A DNA stretch of 28,060 nt from a virus. The first letter of the stretch is position 1; every line of letters starts with the position of its first letter. The DNA lies in the IMG/VR virus record IMGVR_UViG_3300028844_003317, positions 1-28,060 of that record; one strand, given 5' to 3'. This document shows positions 1-8,739 of the stretch, piece by piece. A program made the position numbers and the translations under genes. A model generated the notes under the pieces. It was not told the origin of the DNA and made no database searches. It saw only the letters and a list, made by a program, of their open reading frames with translations.

Positions 1-171
1 CATACTGACTGAAGCTAAAGGCTTCTCACGTAGATAACCTTCTACGATTACACGCTGAAACTGTGGAGTATCTAACAGCCAAATAAGGTCTTCACCTGTT
101 TGTAGGTACTGTTCCACTTCCGCAGTTTCTAATTCAATTTGATCTTTTTCGTCTTGAAGGTTGCTCGACAT
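1..171 (-). CDS. Conserved phage protein next to portal (partial, N-terminus only)
   Basis: An ATG at 171-169 on the minus strand opens a reading frame that stays open for 57 codons to the window edge. It is preceded at good spacing by AGGACT. The peptide starts MSSNLQDEKDQIE and is acidic, then contains LLDTPQFQRVIVEGYL. That resembles small acidic proteins found between portal and scaffold/capsid genes in N4-like phages, but I infer this from position and general look rather than a firm match. It lies just downstream of the portal in the same leftward run. The rest of the gene is outside the window. Function unknown. Confidence 0.75.
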   Translation of the reverse strand, partial: MSSNLQDEKDQIELETAEVEQYLQTGEDLIWLLDTPQFQRVIVEGYLREKPLASVSM

Positions 172-223
172 AATGAGTCCTGTAGTTAAGTTATGTAAAT
201 AAGTTTTATATTTATACTATAAT

Positions 224-2176
224 CTAGTTGTTTTGTAAACTATCAACCGATTTTAACGCTACTTGTGTGCCTCTGTCATGGTCTTTCTTGGCAAGTTCAT
301 CTGTAAGAGACTGACCACTTGATTTATGTACGAAATCTAGGTCTTTAATATCTTTATCAGAATTAGCTAGTGCAGCTTTAGCTTCTGCAAGAACAGCGTT
401 AGCAGTTTTAAGTCTAAGATCAGCTTGGTTCTCAATAGCTCTCGATCTACGTTCCATGATCTCAACTTCTTTAAGTTGGAGTTCAAGTTCTTTCATCTTC
501 TCTACGTAAGGGTCAGGTTGTGGCTGATACTCTTCAAGCATCTTAGCAACATCTGGCATCTTATGTAGTTTCATGATTTGAGACATTAACATCTTTCTTA
601 CACCTGGGTCTTCATTTGGCCCATTTGTCTGCAGTAAGAACGTTAGCTCTTTACTCTTGGCTGAGTTATCCTCTGCAGTAGAAACCTCTACCTCTATGTC
701 AATACTGCCTGATAAGTCATCACGTCTGATAGGTACGAATTCTTCATCCGTTATACGGATAATTTCTTCTTCTCCTAGCCACTCAGAGTTGTATGCCATC
801 CACTTACGCATAAGAGGTTTTACTAGGTTCTCAGAGATGTTTCTTACAATGTCTAACCTACGTACAGAAACAGCATCTAATACACCACCAGCAGCTCTAG
901 CAGTAGATCCTAAGCCTTGTCCATTAATACCACCAGAGAATCCTTTGATACCTGTAATGGAGTCAGTTTCGTTGTTATTAATCTCCAGCATACTAAAAAC
1001 ACTAGAAGGTATGTTGTTATATGACCCTTCAAAAAAGTCAGATGGTTGACCGTTAAACTCAAAGTTCTTACCACTTAAAAATCGTTTTTTGTTTAGAGTA
1101 TCTAGTGAACCTTTCCTGATACCCTTCTGTCCATTATTAGAGTTAGCCATGTTGTCTACCAAACCACGTTTTATAGCAGTAGACATCTTCTGGTTATCAC
1201 CTATCATTTCAGCGTTAGCTTCACCAGTCAGCTGGAAAGGTATTGAGTTGTGTGACACAACCAAGAAGGGTATTTTCTTGTCAGGGTAAGGGTTAGATTC
1301 TAATCTAATCATTACACCTTCAACCCAAGCACCGACGATAGGTATTGCTATACCTGTACCTTCAATGTCATAGTTGCCCCAATACTCAGTAACAATTATT
1401 TTCTTACGAGCTACATCCGTAAACTCAAAGTTATTGCCGTCCTTTTCACGTTCAGGTACATAGTCTGTATCCGTTCCTGACATCAATGCAGCTACTTTAT
1501 CTAAAGCTTTCTTGTTGTATTTTTTACTTGTACGTAGTGAACTTAGGTCTGTTTCGTACTTATGACCCATAAACTGAGCTTTATCTAAGTCACCTTGACA
1601 AGTAGGATCCATGTACATGTCTTCTATACGGCACACTTCAGCGTAAGGCTTGTTAGTAAGAACCTTGAGCTGTTTCACTAGTTTAACACCAGACTGGTAA
1701 GGTCTGTTGTTCTGATCTAGTGAGTAAACAGGCATCTCTACCTCTTCTACTTCATCACTGTAATCCCATGAAGTTTTTACAACTAAGGTACCTTCTATAG
1801 TTAAAACTTTTATAGCTGACGTTATGAAACTATATCTATCGAACTTACGTGTGAACTGGTAGTTTAGTATAAGCTGATTTTGAACTGCAGCTTTTCTGTC
1901 GTTAGCAGTTATAGGGATACATTTAACTATGTCGGTAGTAGATAGGAACGGGTCTTTTAGTGAAGCATGTTGCCACTCGTCTTGACGTTTTATATCACGA
2001 GAGACTACTCTTGATTTACCTTTTTGTTCATTTCCGTAAGGTTCACCGTTGTACTCTTTTCTCCACGTCTCAACCTTAGCCATTGTATCTAAACGCAATG
2101 AGTCAGCACTGTCCATGTCTGCTTTAAGACTTTTCAATACTGCTTCTTTGCTTGGCTTTTTTATATTGTCGTCCAT
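224..2176 (-). CDS. Portal protein
   Basis: A 650-residue protein that I call the portal, the dodecameric ring at the capsid vertex through which DNA is packaged and ejected. Support is its length, its position in the virion cluster, and its composition: a mixed alpha/beta body, a Gly-rich stretch near residues 420-430 (GFSGGINGQGLGSTARAAGG) of the kind seen before the portal stem, and a long charged helical C-terminus (about 560-640) likely to form coiled coil. N4 gp59 is longer (about 760 residues), so this is a shorter relative if the N4 link holds. The start is ATG at 2176 with AAGG upstream. It follows the holin gene after a 42-base gap. The exact family was not verified. Confidence 0.8.
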   Translation of the reverse strand: MDDNIKKPSKEAVLKSLKADMDSADSLRLDTMAKVETWRKEYNGEPYGNEQKGKSRVVSRDIKRQDEWQHASLKDPFLSTTDIVKCIPITANDRKAAVQNQLILNYQFTRKFDRYSFITSAIKVLTIEGTLVVKTSWDYSDEVEEVEMPVYSLDQNNRPYQSGVKLVKQLKVLTNKPYAEVCRIEDMYMDPTCQGDLDKAQFMGHKYETDLSSLRTSKKYNKKALDKVAALMSGTDTDYVPEREKDGNNFEFTDVARKKIIVTEYWGNYDIEGTGIAIPIVGAWVEGVMIRLESNPYPDKKIPFLVVSHNSIPFQLTGEANAEMIGDNQKMSTAIKRGLVDNMANSNNGQKGIRKGSLDTLNKKRFLSGKNFEFNGQPSDFFEGSYNNIPSSVFSMLEINNNETDSITGIKGFSGGINGQGLGSTARAAGGVLDAVSVRRLDIVRNISENLVKPLMRKWMAYNSEWLGEEEIIRITDEEFVPIRRDDLSGSIDIEVEVSTAEDNSAKSKELTFLLQTNGPNEDPGVRKMLMSQIMKLHKMPDVAKMLEEYQPQPDPYVEKMKELELQLKEVEIMERRSRAIENQADLRLKTANAVLAEAKAALANSDKDIKDLDFVHKSSGQSLTDELAKKDHDRGTQVALKSVDSLQNN

Positions 2177-2218
2177 AGTTAACCTTAACTGTATAATTAG
2201 TGACTGTACGAATAGTCG

Positions 2219-2593
2219 TTACAAAGATTTTCTGTAATCTTCGTCGTTGTCATCAAGGTCTTTAAACGAGTCTACACCTTTGATCGACGAGTTAACTTTT
2301 TTGTTCAGTAAGCTCAGTGCTATAGATCGTATGGTTTGTGATCCTACGAAACCTATAAAACCACCGATGAACATATACCAGTGTACACCGTAGCCTAATG
2401 CCATAGCTCCGCTGGACACCGTAACTGTCAGAGATCCACAGATAAGACCTTCCATTGCCATACGCATTTTAGAACTTTCTTTTCTATCATATACAACACG
2501 TAGTACTGCGATAAAAATTGCCATAAGCATAGCTCCAAACCACGGTGGAGCCATGTCAATAATTTTCAAAGCTTGATCAATAAAACTATCCAT
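2219..2593 (-). CDS. Holin (three-TM, phage holin 3 superfamily-like)
   Basis: A 124-residue membrane protein with three predicted transmembrane segments at about 18-35, 47-68 and 72-94, then a charged, acidic cytoplasmic tail ending DDNDEDYRKSL. The short N-terminal amphipathic stretch, GFIGFVGSQTIRSIA near residue 80 and the basic patch between TM1 and TM2 (YDRKESSKMR) resemble holins of the LydA/lambda-type superfamily. It would open the inner membrane at the end of infection and release the endolysin encoded immediately upstream. The gene lies between endolysin and portal, as lysis genes do in N4-like phages. The membrane topology is clear; the holin family name is from resemblance. Confidence 0.75.
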   Translation of the reverse strand: MDSFIDQALKIIDMAPPWFGAMLMAIFIAVLRVVYDRKESSKMRMAMEGLICGSLTVTVSSGAMALGYGVHWYMFIGGFIGFVGSQTIRSIALSLLNKKVNSSIKGVDSFKDLDDNDEDYRKSL

Positions 2594-2636
2594 GAACCCT
2601 ACCTATAGTTAATTTAATAGGTAATATTAGCTATAA

Positions 2637-2669
2637 GTACCTAGTTATAAGATAGTATCATCTAGGTAC
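2637..2669. repeat. Inverted repeat between endolysin and holin genes
   Basis: GTACCTAG at 2637-2644 is matched by a perfect inverted copy CTAGGTAC at 2662-2669, with 17 bases between. The spacer has a further GATA/TATC symmetry. It falls in the 94-base gap between the endolysin and holin genes, and TAGGTA-like words recur around it. No U-run follows on either strand, so it is more likely an operator or mRNA stem-loop than a terminator. Confidence 0.45.
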
Positions 2670-2687
2670 CTAATTTTAAACTATTTT

Positions 2688-3071
2688 CTAACTGTAAACC
2701 TTTCTAGACAGTTGAAAGTGAGGGCCATCTTTGAATGTCTTCCAATCACCTCCCCACTCTAAAGCTACATCTAACTCTTTAGCAGCCTGTTTCATAGCAT
2801 CAGCAATCTTGTAGTATAAAGGCCAATCCCAACGAACAGAACTATCAACATAGGCACCTAAGTCGACAGCATGACCTGTTATATGTCTACTGTTCATAGT
2901 AGTAGAAGCACCAGAGGTGTACAGTTTACGTTGACGTTCTTTAGTACGCTTACCTTCAAGTACTGTAAAGTCTACTTCTGTTATTTCTATAGCACGTACA
3001 ACAACCTTTATTAAGTCTTCATGAACACCTATAAGGTGTTTTTTAGACCTTTTACCTAGTACATAACTCAT
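2688..3071 (-). CDS. Endolysin, M15-family L-alanyl-D-glutamate peptidase
   Basis: A 127-residue VanY/M15C-type zinc peptidase that cleaves peptide stems of peptidoglycan; T5 endolysin, of similar size, is the model. The zinc motif SxHxxGxAxD is present as SRHITGHAVD (H63, D70). A third ligand is in GPHFQL (H118), and the catalytic acidic residue is probably in LEWGGDW (E105/D109). No signal peptide is seen, which fits export through the holin encoded just downstream. The ATG at 3071 has AGGATAT upstream. An intrinsic terminator sits 26 bases upstream of the start, so the lysis genes may be transcribed separately or by readthrough. N4's own endolysin (gp61) is a different enzyme type, a muramidase. 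Confidence 0.9.
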   Translation of the reverse strand: MSYVLGKRSKKHLIGVHEDLIKVVVRAIEITEVDFTVLEGKRTKERQRKLYTSGASTTMNSRHITGHAVDLGAYVDSSVRWDWPLYYKIADAMKQAAKELDVALEWGGDWKTFKDGPHFQLSRKVYS

Positions 3072-3096
3072 ACTTGATATCCTGTTTTAGAGGTAA

Positions 3097-3119
3097 GAAA
3101 AAACCCTCACTAGGAGAGT
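3097..3119 (-). terminator. Intrinsic terminator upstream of endolysin
   Basis: Read leftward, the sequence is ACTCTC-CTAGT-GAGGGT followed by a run of T. That is a six-base-pair stem with one G:T pair, a five-base loop (3109-3113) and the U-run opposite A3098-A3103. It would end transcripts arriving from the lipoprotein and DUF1353 genes just before the endolysin ATG at 3071. Confidence 0.7.
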
Positions 3120-3141
3120 GTTTGTACTATTTAAACATTAT

Positions 3142-3537
3142 TTAGACAGTACATATTTTTTGTTTATAATCAGGGTGTGCATACTTACCTTTCATTATTG
3201 CAAGACCCTTCATATCAGCCCATATAGTAATCTGCCATGCACCATCTGTTGCTAGCTGCTTAGCATACTCCAAATCAGCTAAATGCCATAAATTGTGATC
3301 AAGTAAACCTTTACGCATTAATCGATACAATCCATCATGTTTAGCACCACCTTTAAAATTGGTAGCTCTATCTACAGCACCAGTTACACCATCCCAAGCA
3401 AACCCTTTAAGAAGCTCTAAAACACCTGTAGTACGAAGTATTACGAAATCGGTAATAAGATCAGCCTTAGGTCTAAAATCTGTTTGGAAGTTATACTGCT
3501 CAGCTAGTTGATAACTAAAACCTTTACGGTACCTCAT
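3142..3537 (-). CDS. DUF1353-like phage protein
   Basis: A 131-residue protein beginning MRYRKGFSYQLAEQYNFQTD. The pattern of an N-terminal beta region, a central GFAWDGVTG, and HDGLYRLMRKGLLD followed by helices matches the DUF1353 family found beside lysis genes in many tailed phages. The conserved His-Asp of KHDGLYRL and the Asp of FAWDGVTG suggest a hydrolase-like fold, but no activity is established. It overlaps the end of the upstream lipoprotein gene by 14 bases, so the two are probably translationally coupled. A terminator follows it. The family call is from motif resemblance. Confidence 0.7.
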   Translation of the reverse strand: MRYRKGFSYQLAEQYNFQTDFRPKADLITDFVILRTTGVLELLKGFAWDGVTGAVDRATNFKGGAKHDGLYRLMRKGLLDHNLWHLADLEYAKQLATDGAWQITIWADMKGLAIMKGKYAHPDYKQKICTV

Positions 3538-3778
3538 TTAAGTATGCCTCACATTTGTCACCTTTATAGCTTACTTTCCAAGAACTAACGTCACCGTATA
3601 CTGATACTTTACATGCAGTAGATCCTCCAACTAAACTAGATGCTAGACCTTCTGCTTCACTCTCAGACACTATAGCGTAACTAGTACATTCACCTCCATC
3701 TTTACAGCTGTTTACAGCTTGGTATGTACCACAACCTACCGCAAAAATACTCAATAAAACTACTACCAGTATCTTCAT
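3524..3778 (-). CDS. Small lipoprotein
   Basis: An 84-residue protein with a lipoprotein signal: a short basic start (MK), hydrophobic ILVVVLLSIFAVG and then Cys16 in a lipobox (FAVGC). It would be lipidated at the cysteine and probably sorted to the outer membrane, since the +2 residue is Gly, not Asp. Five further cysteines suggest periplasmic disulfides. Its place near endolysin and holin makes an outer-membrane spanin (Rz1-like) worth considering, but it is not proline-rich and no partner Rz frame was seen, so I do not call it a spanin. The ATG at 3778 has TAGGAGAT upstream, and a possible TATAAT -10 box lies near 3790. Confidence 0.75.
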   Translation of the reverse strand: MKILVVVLLSIFAVGCGTYQAVNSCKDGGECTSYAIVSESEAEGLASSLVGGSTACKVSVYGDVSSWKVSYKGDKCEAYLNEVP

Positions 3779-3810
3779 AATATCTCCTACTATAATTATA
3801 TATACTAGTT

Positions 3811-3833
3811 AAAAAGCACCATAAGGTGCCTTT
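3811..3833 (-). terminator. Intrinsic terminator after the tail-fibre operon (possibly bidirectional)
   Basis: AAGCACC-ATAA-GGTGCCTT forms a seven-base-pair hairpin with a four-base loop. Read leftward it ends in GGTGCTTTTT, a standard U-tract. Read rightward it is followed by the T-rich TTTATCTTTTT. It lies between the fibre-assembly gene (ends 3850) and the lipoprotein gene (starts 3778). Confidence 0.8.
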
Positions 3834-3849
3834 ATCTTTTTATATTTAC

Positions 3850-4437
3850 TTACACAGCAGCAATATCAGCTATAGCATTGGCACTAGATAAATCTATCTC
3901 ATCTAGAGCAACCATCTGGCTTTGTTTTGCAGCAAACTTTTGCTGGTAATCAACACCAATAGCAGCAGCTACTTGAGTGGCATCAGAAATACTTAAAATG
4001 TGTGGTTTGTTATCATCACTATATAGAGTCACCTCAGTTAGGCCTGTTGCTTGAGCTATTCTTGCAGCACCATCTATTGATAATGAAGAGTTAAAACCAG
4101 CACTCCAAAGTAAGTTAAGAGCCTCAACAGGGTCATTAAAACTATTTACTAGCTCTGCTCTTATTTCATCTTTTTTAATTCTAGCGTGTTCATCTGCTGT
4201 TAAATCACGTACAGAGTACTCTACTTTAAATACGTTATCTTCAAGCTTGCTAGAAACAAACTGCTGAACTTGAAGATCTGAATTGTACTCTAAATTTGTG
4301 TACTCGATAGGGTACCATTCTTCTAATGCTCTACGCTCATCAGTGAAGGTATGCCAAGCTCCTATATTGTTAAAGCGTGACCTCATCGCTACAGGCCATA
4401 CAAATTGACCGTTTTCTTTATATGCGTAATGACTCAT
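3850..4437 (-). CDS. Putative tail fibre assembly / chaperone-like protein
   Basis: A 195-residue protein encoded directly after the large tail fibre, with its ATG overlapping the fibre stop by four bases (ATGA). The N-terminus reads like a display or cap protein (SHYAYKENGQFVWPVAMRSR). The middle (about 80-110) is charged and helical with RDLTADEHARIKKDEIRAEL, similar in layout to the DUF4376/tail-fibre-assembly group, where a helical segment follows a variable N-terminus. The C-terminus is Ala-rich and helical. Function is inferred mostly from position: such partner genes usually encode chaperones or accessory tip proteins. Other possibilities are a structural baseplate or appendage component. 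Confidence 0.55.
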   Translation of the reverse strand: MSHYAYKENGQFVWPVAMRSRFNNIGAWHTFTDERRALEEWYPIEYTNLEYNSDLQVQQFVSSKLEDNVFKVEYSVRDLTADEHARIKKDEIRAELVNSFNDPVEALNLLWSAGFNSSLSIDGAARIAQATGLTEVTLYSDDNKPHILSISDATQVAAAIGVDYQQKFAAKQSQMVALDEIDLSSANAIADIAAV

Positions 4438-7400
4438 TGTGGAAATCCTGTGTTAGAGAAAGCGCTAGAGGAACCAAAGTACTCTGGCAAAAAAGATGGA
4501 GTAGGTAACTTATAGTAACTATCATATCCGTTATTTTTATATATCGCTATTCTAGGGGCAGTGTTAAAACATAGTGAGATATACTGTCCATCAGGGCTTA
4601 TACTCATACCACTTGCTGCGCCTGAGCTTGTGCTTATTACTGATAACTTCGTTAAAGAATCACCGTATCTTTTGCACACCGTTATGGTTGAGTGTTGATC
4701 AGAAAGTAAAACGTAGTCCGAGCCTGTTGATGCGACTATTTTTCTTACTAAGTGGGTTATCGTATTAATGTCTGGAAGCCTAGTAAAGGTGTCTCCATCT
4801 CTTTTGTACACCCCTACATAAGGGGATGCCGAAGTACCTGTATACAAGTACTCACCGGTACTATCAAAAGATATTCCATAATGCTTTTCTGCTTGTACTC
4901 CGGGAAGTATAGATTGCTTGGTAAGCGTGCTTCCTGTTCTTTTATACACGTTTATGTACGGACTAACATTTAGTGTGAGTATGAAATAAACACCATCTGA
5001 GCTTACAGAAATTCCGTTGACAGTTCCATTCGGTAACGCTGAAGGTGTTGCTAGTTTAGTAAGATTTCCTCCTGTCCTGCTATAAACAGCCATATAAGGT
5101 GAAGCTCTAAGGTCCATGAGCACATAGTTACCATCTCCGCTAATAGCTAAGTTATTACCAAAGTTACCTGGAGTTGGTGGAGTAGACAACTTAGTAAAAG
5201 TGGAAAGATTGCGATAATATATGTGCAGAAAAGGAGAATTACCTTCCACAGCTATTAAGTAATTGTCATCAGGAGTAAATAGAATGTCATTTACAGTATT
5301 AGTTGGTGTTACCGTATTCGATGCTATTCTAGTAAACGTATCTATATCTTGATCATAAACAGTTATAGAGTCGTATGACCCACTACTTCCCCAAGAACCT
5401 GCAACTAGTATAGGTACCGTGTAAATCTTAGAGCCTGTTGTTGCTGTGACTGAATCATAGTCACTGTAAGATAAATTTATTCCTTTAAACCTTACTTTGA
5501 ACGTATACTCTGTACTATTTTGTAGAACACCTGACGGTATATAAATACTGAGTAAGTTCGAAGTGCTATCTAATACTTCGTATACCACTACACCATTTTC
5601 ATAAACTACCCAATCCGTAGACTCGTGTGTGTCTGTTCCATTGAACACACTAAAAGCAGTAGCTGAGAGTAAAGGTTTTGATTGCACACTGCTAGGAGAG
5701 CCTTGTACTGTAAGCGTAGGTGTTTCTATGAAATCCGGTGAAGTGTTAAAAAACTGTTCTTCTGACCACTCACTGTTTTCATAGCTAGTTTCGTCTCTAC
5801 ATCTCCACTTAAAGTCTGTATCAGTGTTTAGCGGCGTAGCAATTGTGTGTGTATCTACATCTTCAGCATGCTCATAAACAGGGTCAGAGAAATCACCTGT
5901 GGCTAAGTCTACTTGAAATCTACGGACAACTCTAGCTTCATCAAACGCATTACGAAACGCTGTTGCAGATAGCTCAGGAACAATACTTAAACCTGTTGAA
6001 CCTTCTAATGGTGAAATTGCTGTTGGAGCTGTAAACGTAGTTGTTGATGAACCAAGTGCTACTTCCACAAAAGCTGTAGTAGCTAACTGTCCTGTATTAG
6101 TACCAGGAGGAGCAGTAGGGGCAGTAGGAACATTAACAAAATCAGGTGAGTCCAAATCAGCTTTATCTAATAAACTAGCGGATACCGTTTGATCTAAGGT
6201 ACCTAGAGCTTCATTAAGTAGTTTACCTTGGTTTGCGCTTAATGGTTTATCCGCTGATGTATCAGTAAGGTTATCCTGAATATCAATGATATTTACCTTC
6301 TTTGCAAGCTCATCTGATATCTGTTGACTTGACCACACACTAACAGAATTAACTAAACTATCTTCTATAGATAAATCTAAGCCGTTGTAGACATTGAAAG
6401 TATCAAAGGTTGTATCTGTATAGGTGATCTTGTAAGTATCAGTAGCACCTGATTTAGAAGGTAAATTAGAGGCATCAGTAGTACTAAGCCAAGAGGTACC
6501 AACTACACCTTTACCAGCATCCCCTTCCTCTCCTTTATCACCTTTACCAAATGGAGCACCTTCTGACCAGTCACCTGAAGTAGCTGATAATTTAAAGTAG
6601 ACAATAGAGCTATCAGTAGCAAGAAAACTAAAACCAGCTATCTGTGTATCATAGAGAGGTCTACTTGCAAATAGTCCAACTGAGTTAACCTGAAAAGCAT
6701 CACCCTTGTCTCCCTTTGTGCCTTGAGGTATTACGAAGTTAAAACTTCCTGTAAGTGAATTGTAAGTTACAAGTGCGTTACCTCCTGCTACCCCAGTAGA
6801 GGTATTACCAACAGTCACACCTTTAATTTCATCAGCCTTATCTGCAGCAATAACAGCTTGCTCCGTTGCTAGAACTACTTGATCAGTAGCTAAGCTAGAC
6901 TGCGTTGCGGCTATACTAGCACTACTAGCTGCTTCTGCTGCTTTAGCTGTTGCTGTATCTGCATTGTCTTGTGCATTTTGTATTGCTACGATGTTATTAG
7001 CTACAAAATTTATATCAGCTATACTAGCAGCAGCGCTGTTAACGTTATCTATGCTATCAGCAGTTAAAGTTACGTTACCTAATGAAAAGAACACATCACG
7101 TAACTTATCCAGCTCAGAGTAGATACTGTCTGTAGGGCCAGTTAACTTTGCTTGGTCTGCATACAGTGCTAAGATTTCATCAATGACCTCACTTAAACCT
7201 ACAAGACCTACCAAGTTTAAATGTATATCTTGTATCTTACTAAGTTCACTGTAAAGACTACCTGAATCACCAGTAAGCTTATCCCTATCAGTATACAGGT
7301 AGCCAATTTCATCTGTCTGAGAAGCCAATACAATAATACTATCAATGTCATTACCTAAAGCAATTACGTCACCTACCCGGTTAGCTAGTGTCTGTAAAGC

Positions 7401-8075
7401 AGAGGTAGTTTTAGCCCAAAAGTACGTAGGAGCAATTTCTACAGCACTACCAGAGAATACCTGTAACTGTATTCTATCTATACTTGATGCACTTCCGTCT
7501 GTATCCCTGAAACGTATCATTGTAGGTAGATCTGCAAACGTACTGTTTATAATGTCTATTTCAGTATTAACAATGTGTTTTTGTGGGTCAGGTTCAGATA
7601 AGTTAAACGCATCTATACCGTCACTTATAGCATTATATATAGCAGTGAAAGAAGCCAGTTCTTCTACTACTTCGTTGCCTTCACCATCAGTTGATGTAAA
7701 ATCAATCTGAATTACTGAACCAGTATTAGTAGTTAGTGTTGCACCTCTATACGTAACCTCTACAGTAGATGAAGTGTTGTTAAGTGCTAGATCAATGTCT
7801 ATTTTACGGTTGCCTAAGTAGTTACCTTTTACAAGGTCAGCACTTATTGCCACTAAGTCTGCTTGAGCTAATGCAGCTAGGTCACTGACTGAGTCGCCAA
7901 GCTTATCAATTACTTGTGCCATAGCATTAAAGTCGGTGTTTGCATCAATAGCTGCAGCTAATGACTGTACACTTTCTATCTGGTCTGCTACCTTTTTAAC
8001 TGTAGCATAACCATCAGGTGTTATCTCCCGTTGTATGGCAGCAGTATTAGATCTGGTTACTGTTGTTTCTCTCAT
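4434..8075 (-). CDS. Tail fibre / appendage protein with collagen-like, FN3-like and C-terminal propeller-like repeats
   Basis: At 1213 residues this is the largest gene here and the likely host-binding fibre. In order: a phage-attachment N-terminus; alternating helices and LYTDRDKLTG/LYADQAKLTG repeats (about 270-330); an Ala-rich coiled coil (about 370-420); two short collagen-like Gly-X-Y runs near residues 457 and 515 (GTKGDKGD, GKGDKGEEGDAGKG); the LSANQGKLLNEAL and NTGQLATTAF motifs common in fibres (about 608 and 660); two FN3-like domains (about 687-785 and 788-878); and seven tandem repeats to the end (about 880-1213). Each repeat carries a strand like YINVYKRTGSTLTK, as expected for a seven-bladed beta-propeller. 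The start overlaps the adaptor stop by one base (TAATG). It occupies the slot of N4 gp65/66 but is not recognisably either. Confidence 0.85.
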   Translation of the reverse strand: MRETTVTRSNTAAIQREITPDGYATVKKVADQIESVQSLAAAIDANTDFNAMAQVIDKLGDSVSDLAALAQADLVAISADLVKGNYLGNRKIDIDLALNNTSSTVEVTYRGATLTTNTGSVIQIDFTSTDGEGNEVVEELASFTAIYNAISDGIDAFNLSEPDPQKHIVNTEIDIINSTFADLPTMIRFRDTDGSASSIDRIQLQVFSGSAVEIAPTYFWAKTTSALQTLANRVGDVIALGNDIDSIIVLASQTDEIGYLYTDRDKLTGDSGSLYSELSKIQDIHLNLVGLVGLSEVIDEILALYADQAKLTGPTDSIYSELDKLRDVFFSLGNVTLTADSIDNVNSAAASIADINFVANNIVAIQNAQDNADTATAKAAEAASSASIAATQSSLATDQVVLATEQAVIAADKADEIKGVTVGNTSTGVAGGNALVTYNSLTGSFNFVIPQGTKGDKGDAFQVNSVGLFASRPLYDTQIAGFSFLATDSSIVYFKLSATSGDWSEGAPFGKGDKGEEGDAGKGVVGTSWLSTTDASNLPSKSGATDTYKITYTDTTFDTFNVYNGLDLSIEDSLVNSVSVWSSQQISDELAKKVNIIDIQDNLTDTSADKPLSANQGKLLNEALGTLDQTVSASLLDKADLDSPDFVNVPTAPTAPPGTNTGQLATTAFVEVALGSSTTTFTAPTAISPLEGSTGLSIVPELSATAFRNAFDEARVVRRFQVDLATGDFSDPVYEHAEDVDTHTIATPLNTDTDFKWRCRDETSYENSEWSEEQFFNTSPDFIETPTLTVQGSPSSVQSKPLLSATAFSVFNGTDTHESTDWVVYENGVVVYEVLDSTSNLLSIYIPSGVLQNSTEYTFKVRFKGINLSYSDYDSVTATTGSKIYTVPILVAGSWGSSGSYDSITVYDQDIDTFTRIASNTVTPTNTVNDILFTPDDNYLIAVEGNSPFLHIYYRNLSTFTKLSTPPTPGNFGNNLAISGDGNYVLMDLRASPYMAVYSRTGGNLTKLATPSALPNGTVNGISVSSDGVYFILTLNVSPYINVYKRTGSTLTKQSILPGVQAEKHYGISFDSTGEYLYTGTSASPYVGVYKRDGDTFTRLPDINTITHLVRKIVASTGSDYVLLSDQHSTITVCKRYGDSLTKLSVISTSSGAASGMSISPDGQYISLCFNTAPRIAIYKNNGYDSYYKLPTPSFLPEYFGSSSAFSNTGFPQ

Positions 8076-8698
8076 TATACGAAGCCTCGTTGTTCAAAAT
8101 TGTATGATTCCATATCATCAGGGAGTATTAAACCTTTTTCTAGAACTCTATTACAGCTCTGGTCGAATCTGATGTAGTGTGTGTTGTTCTGGGCTTTAAC
8201 ATCAGCAGATATACTGCTGTGACCTCTATACCCTATGTAGTGCAATAAAGCTTCAAGCAACTGAGGAGGTAAATCCAAGTTATCGGTTACAGATGTATAA
8301 AAGTCAGGTGCTGCTTGGTAGTGTACTGTAAGAATTTCACCATCATTTATACTAGGAACTTGTATCATGTTGTATGTTGGTGTCATTATACCTAGTGGAT
8401 CATTTTCGTCATTAATTGTTACAGGATCACCCTGCTCATCAAAACAATTAGTAATGACCAGTAAATTTGTAACCGAGTCAGTATACATACTTACTGCATC
8501 GTCTGTACCGTCTAGCTTATATGCAGATTTACCATTACGCAGCGTTATGATTGCTTCTTCAGTCCTAAGAGGAAATCTCTTGTATAGCTCTAACATACCA
8601 AGATTTATGAAACCTATTATAGCTTCATCGTCATCTTTTACAGCTAACTGTCTCAGTTCAGAACTTTTTGCTAAGCTTATAACGTTGCTTACCAGCAT
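8075..8698 (-). CDS. Head-to-tail adaptor / tail accessory protein (N4 gp67 position)
   Basis: A protein of about 207 residues between the large terminase and the tail fibre. It has helical ends (ELRQLAVKDDDEAIIGFINLGMLELYKRFPL) around a beta-rich middle, then LEALLHYIGYRGH with a helical tail. This layout resembles adaptor or neck proteins that bind below the portal. N4 gp67, in the same map position, is a similarly sized virion protein, so structural is the best call. A GTG at 8701 directly precedes the ATG at 8698. The Shine-Dalgarno AAAGGTG is better spaced for the ATG, so I start there. The exact family is not confirmed. Confidence 0.65.
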   Translation of the reverse strand: MLVSNVISLAKSSELRQLAVKDDDEAIIGFINLGMLELYKRFPLRTEEAIITLRNGKSAYKLDGTDDAVSMYTDSVTNLLVITNCFDEQGDPVTINDENDPLGIMTPTYNMIQVPSINDGEILTVHYQAAPDFYTSVTDNLDLPPQLLEALLHYIGYRGHSSISADVKAQNNTHYIRFDQSCNRVLEKGLILPDDMESYNFEQRGFV

Positions 8699-8739
8699 CA
8701 CAACACCTTTAAGTGATCAATTAATTTGTGAAGTATACA

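Noticed and set aside
657-1289. Plus-strand open frames of 130 and 66 codons
   Set aside because: They lie antisense within the portal gene, lack ribosome sites, and their products look like reverse-frame translations (Ser/Ile/Leu-rich).
3524-3778. Outer-membrane spanin (Rz1)
   Set aside because: It is a lipoprotein near the lysis genes, but not Pro-rich and no inner-membrane partner frame overlaps it.
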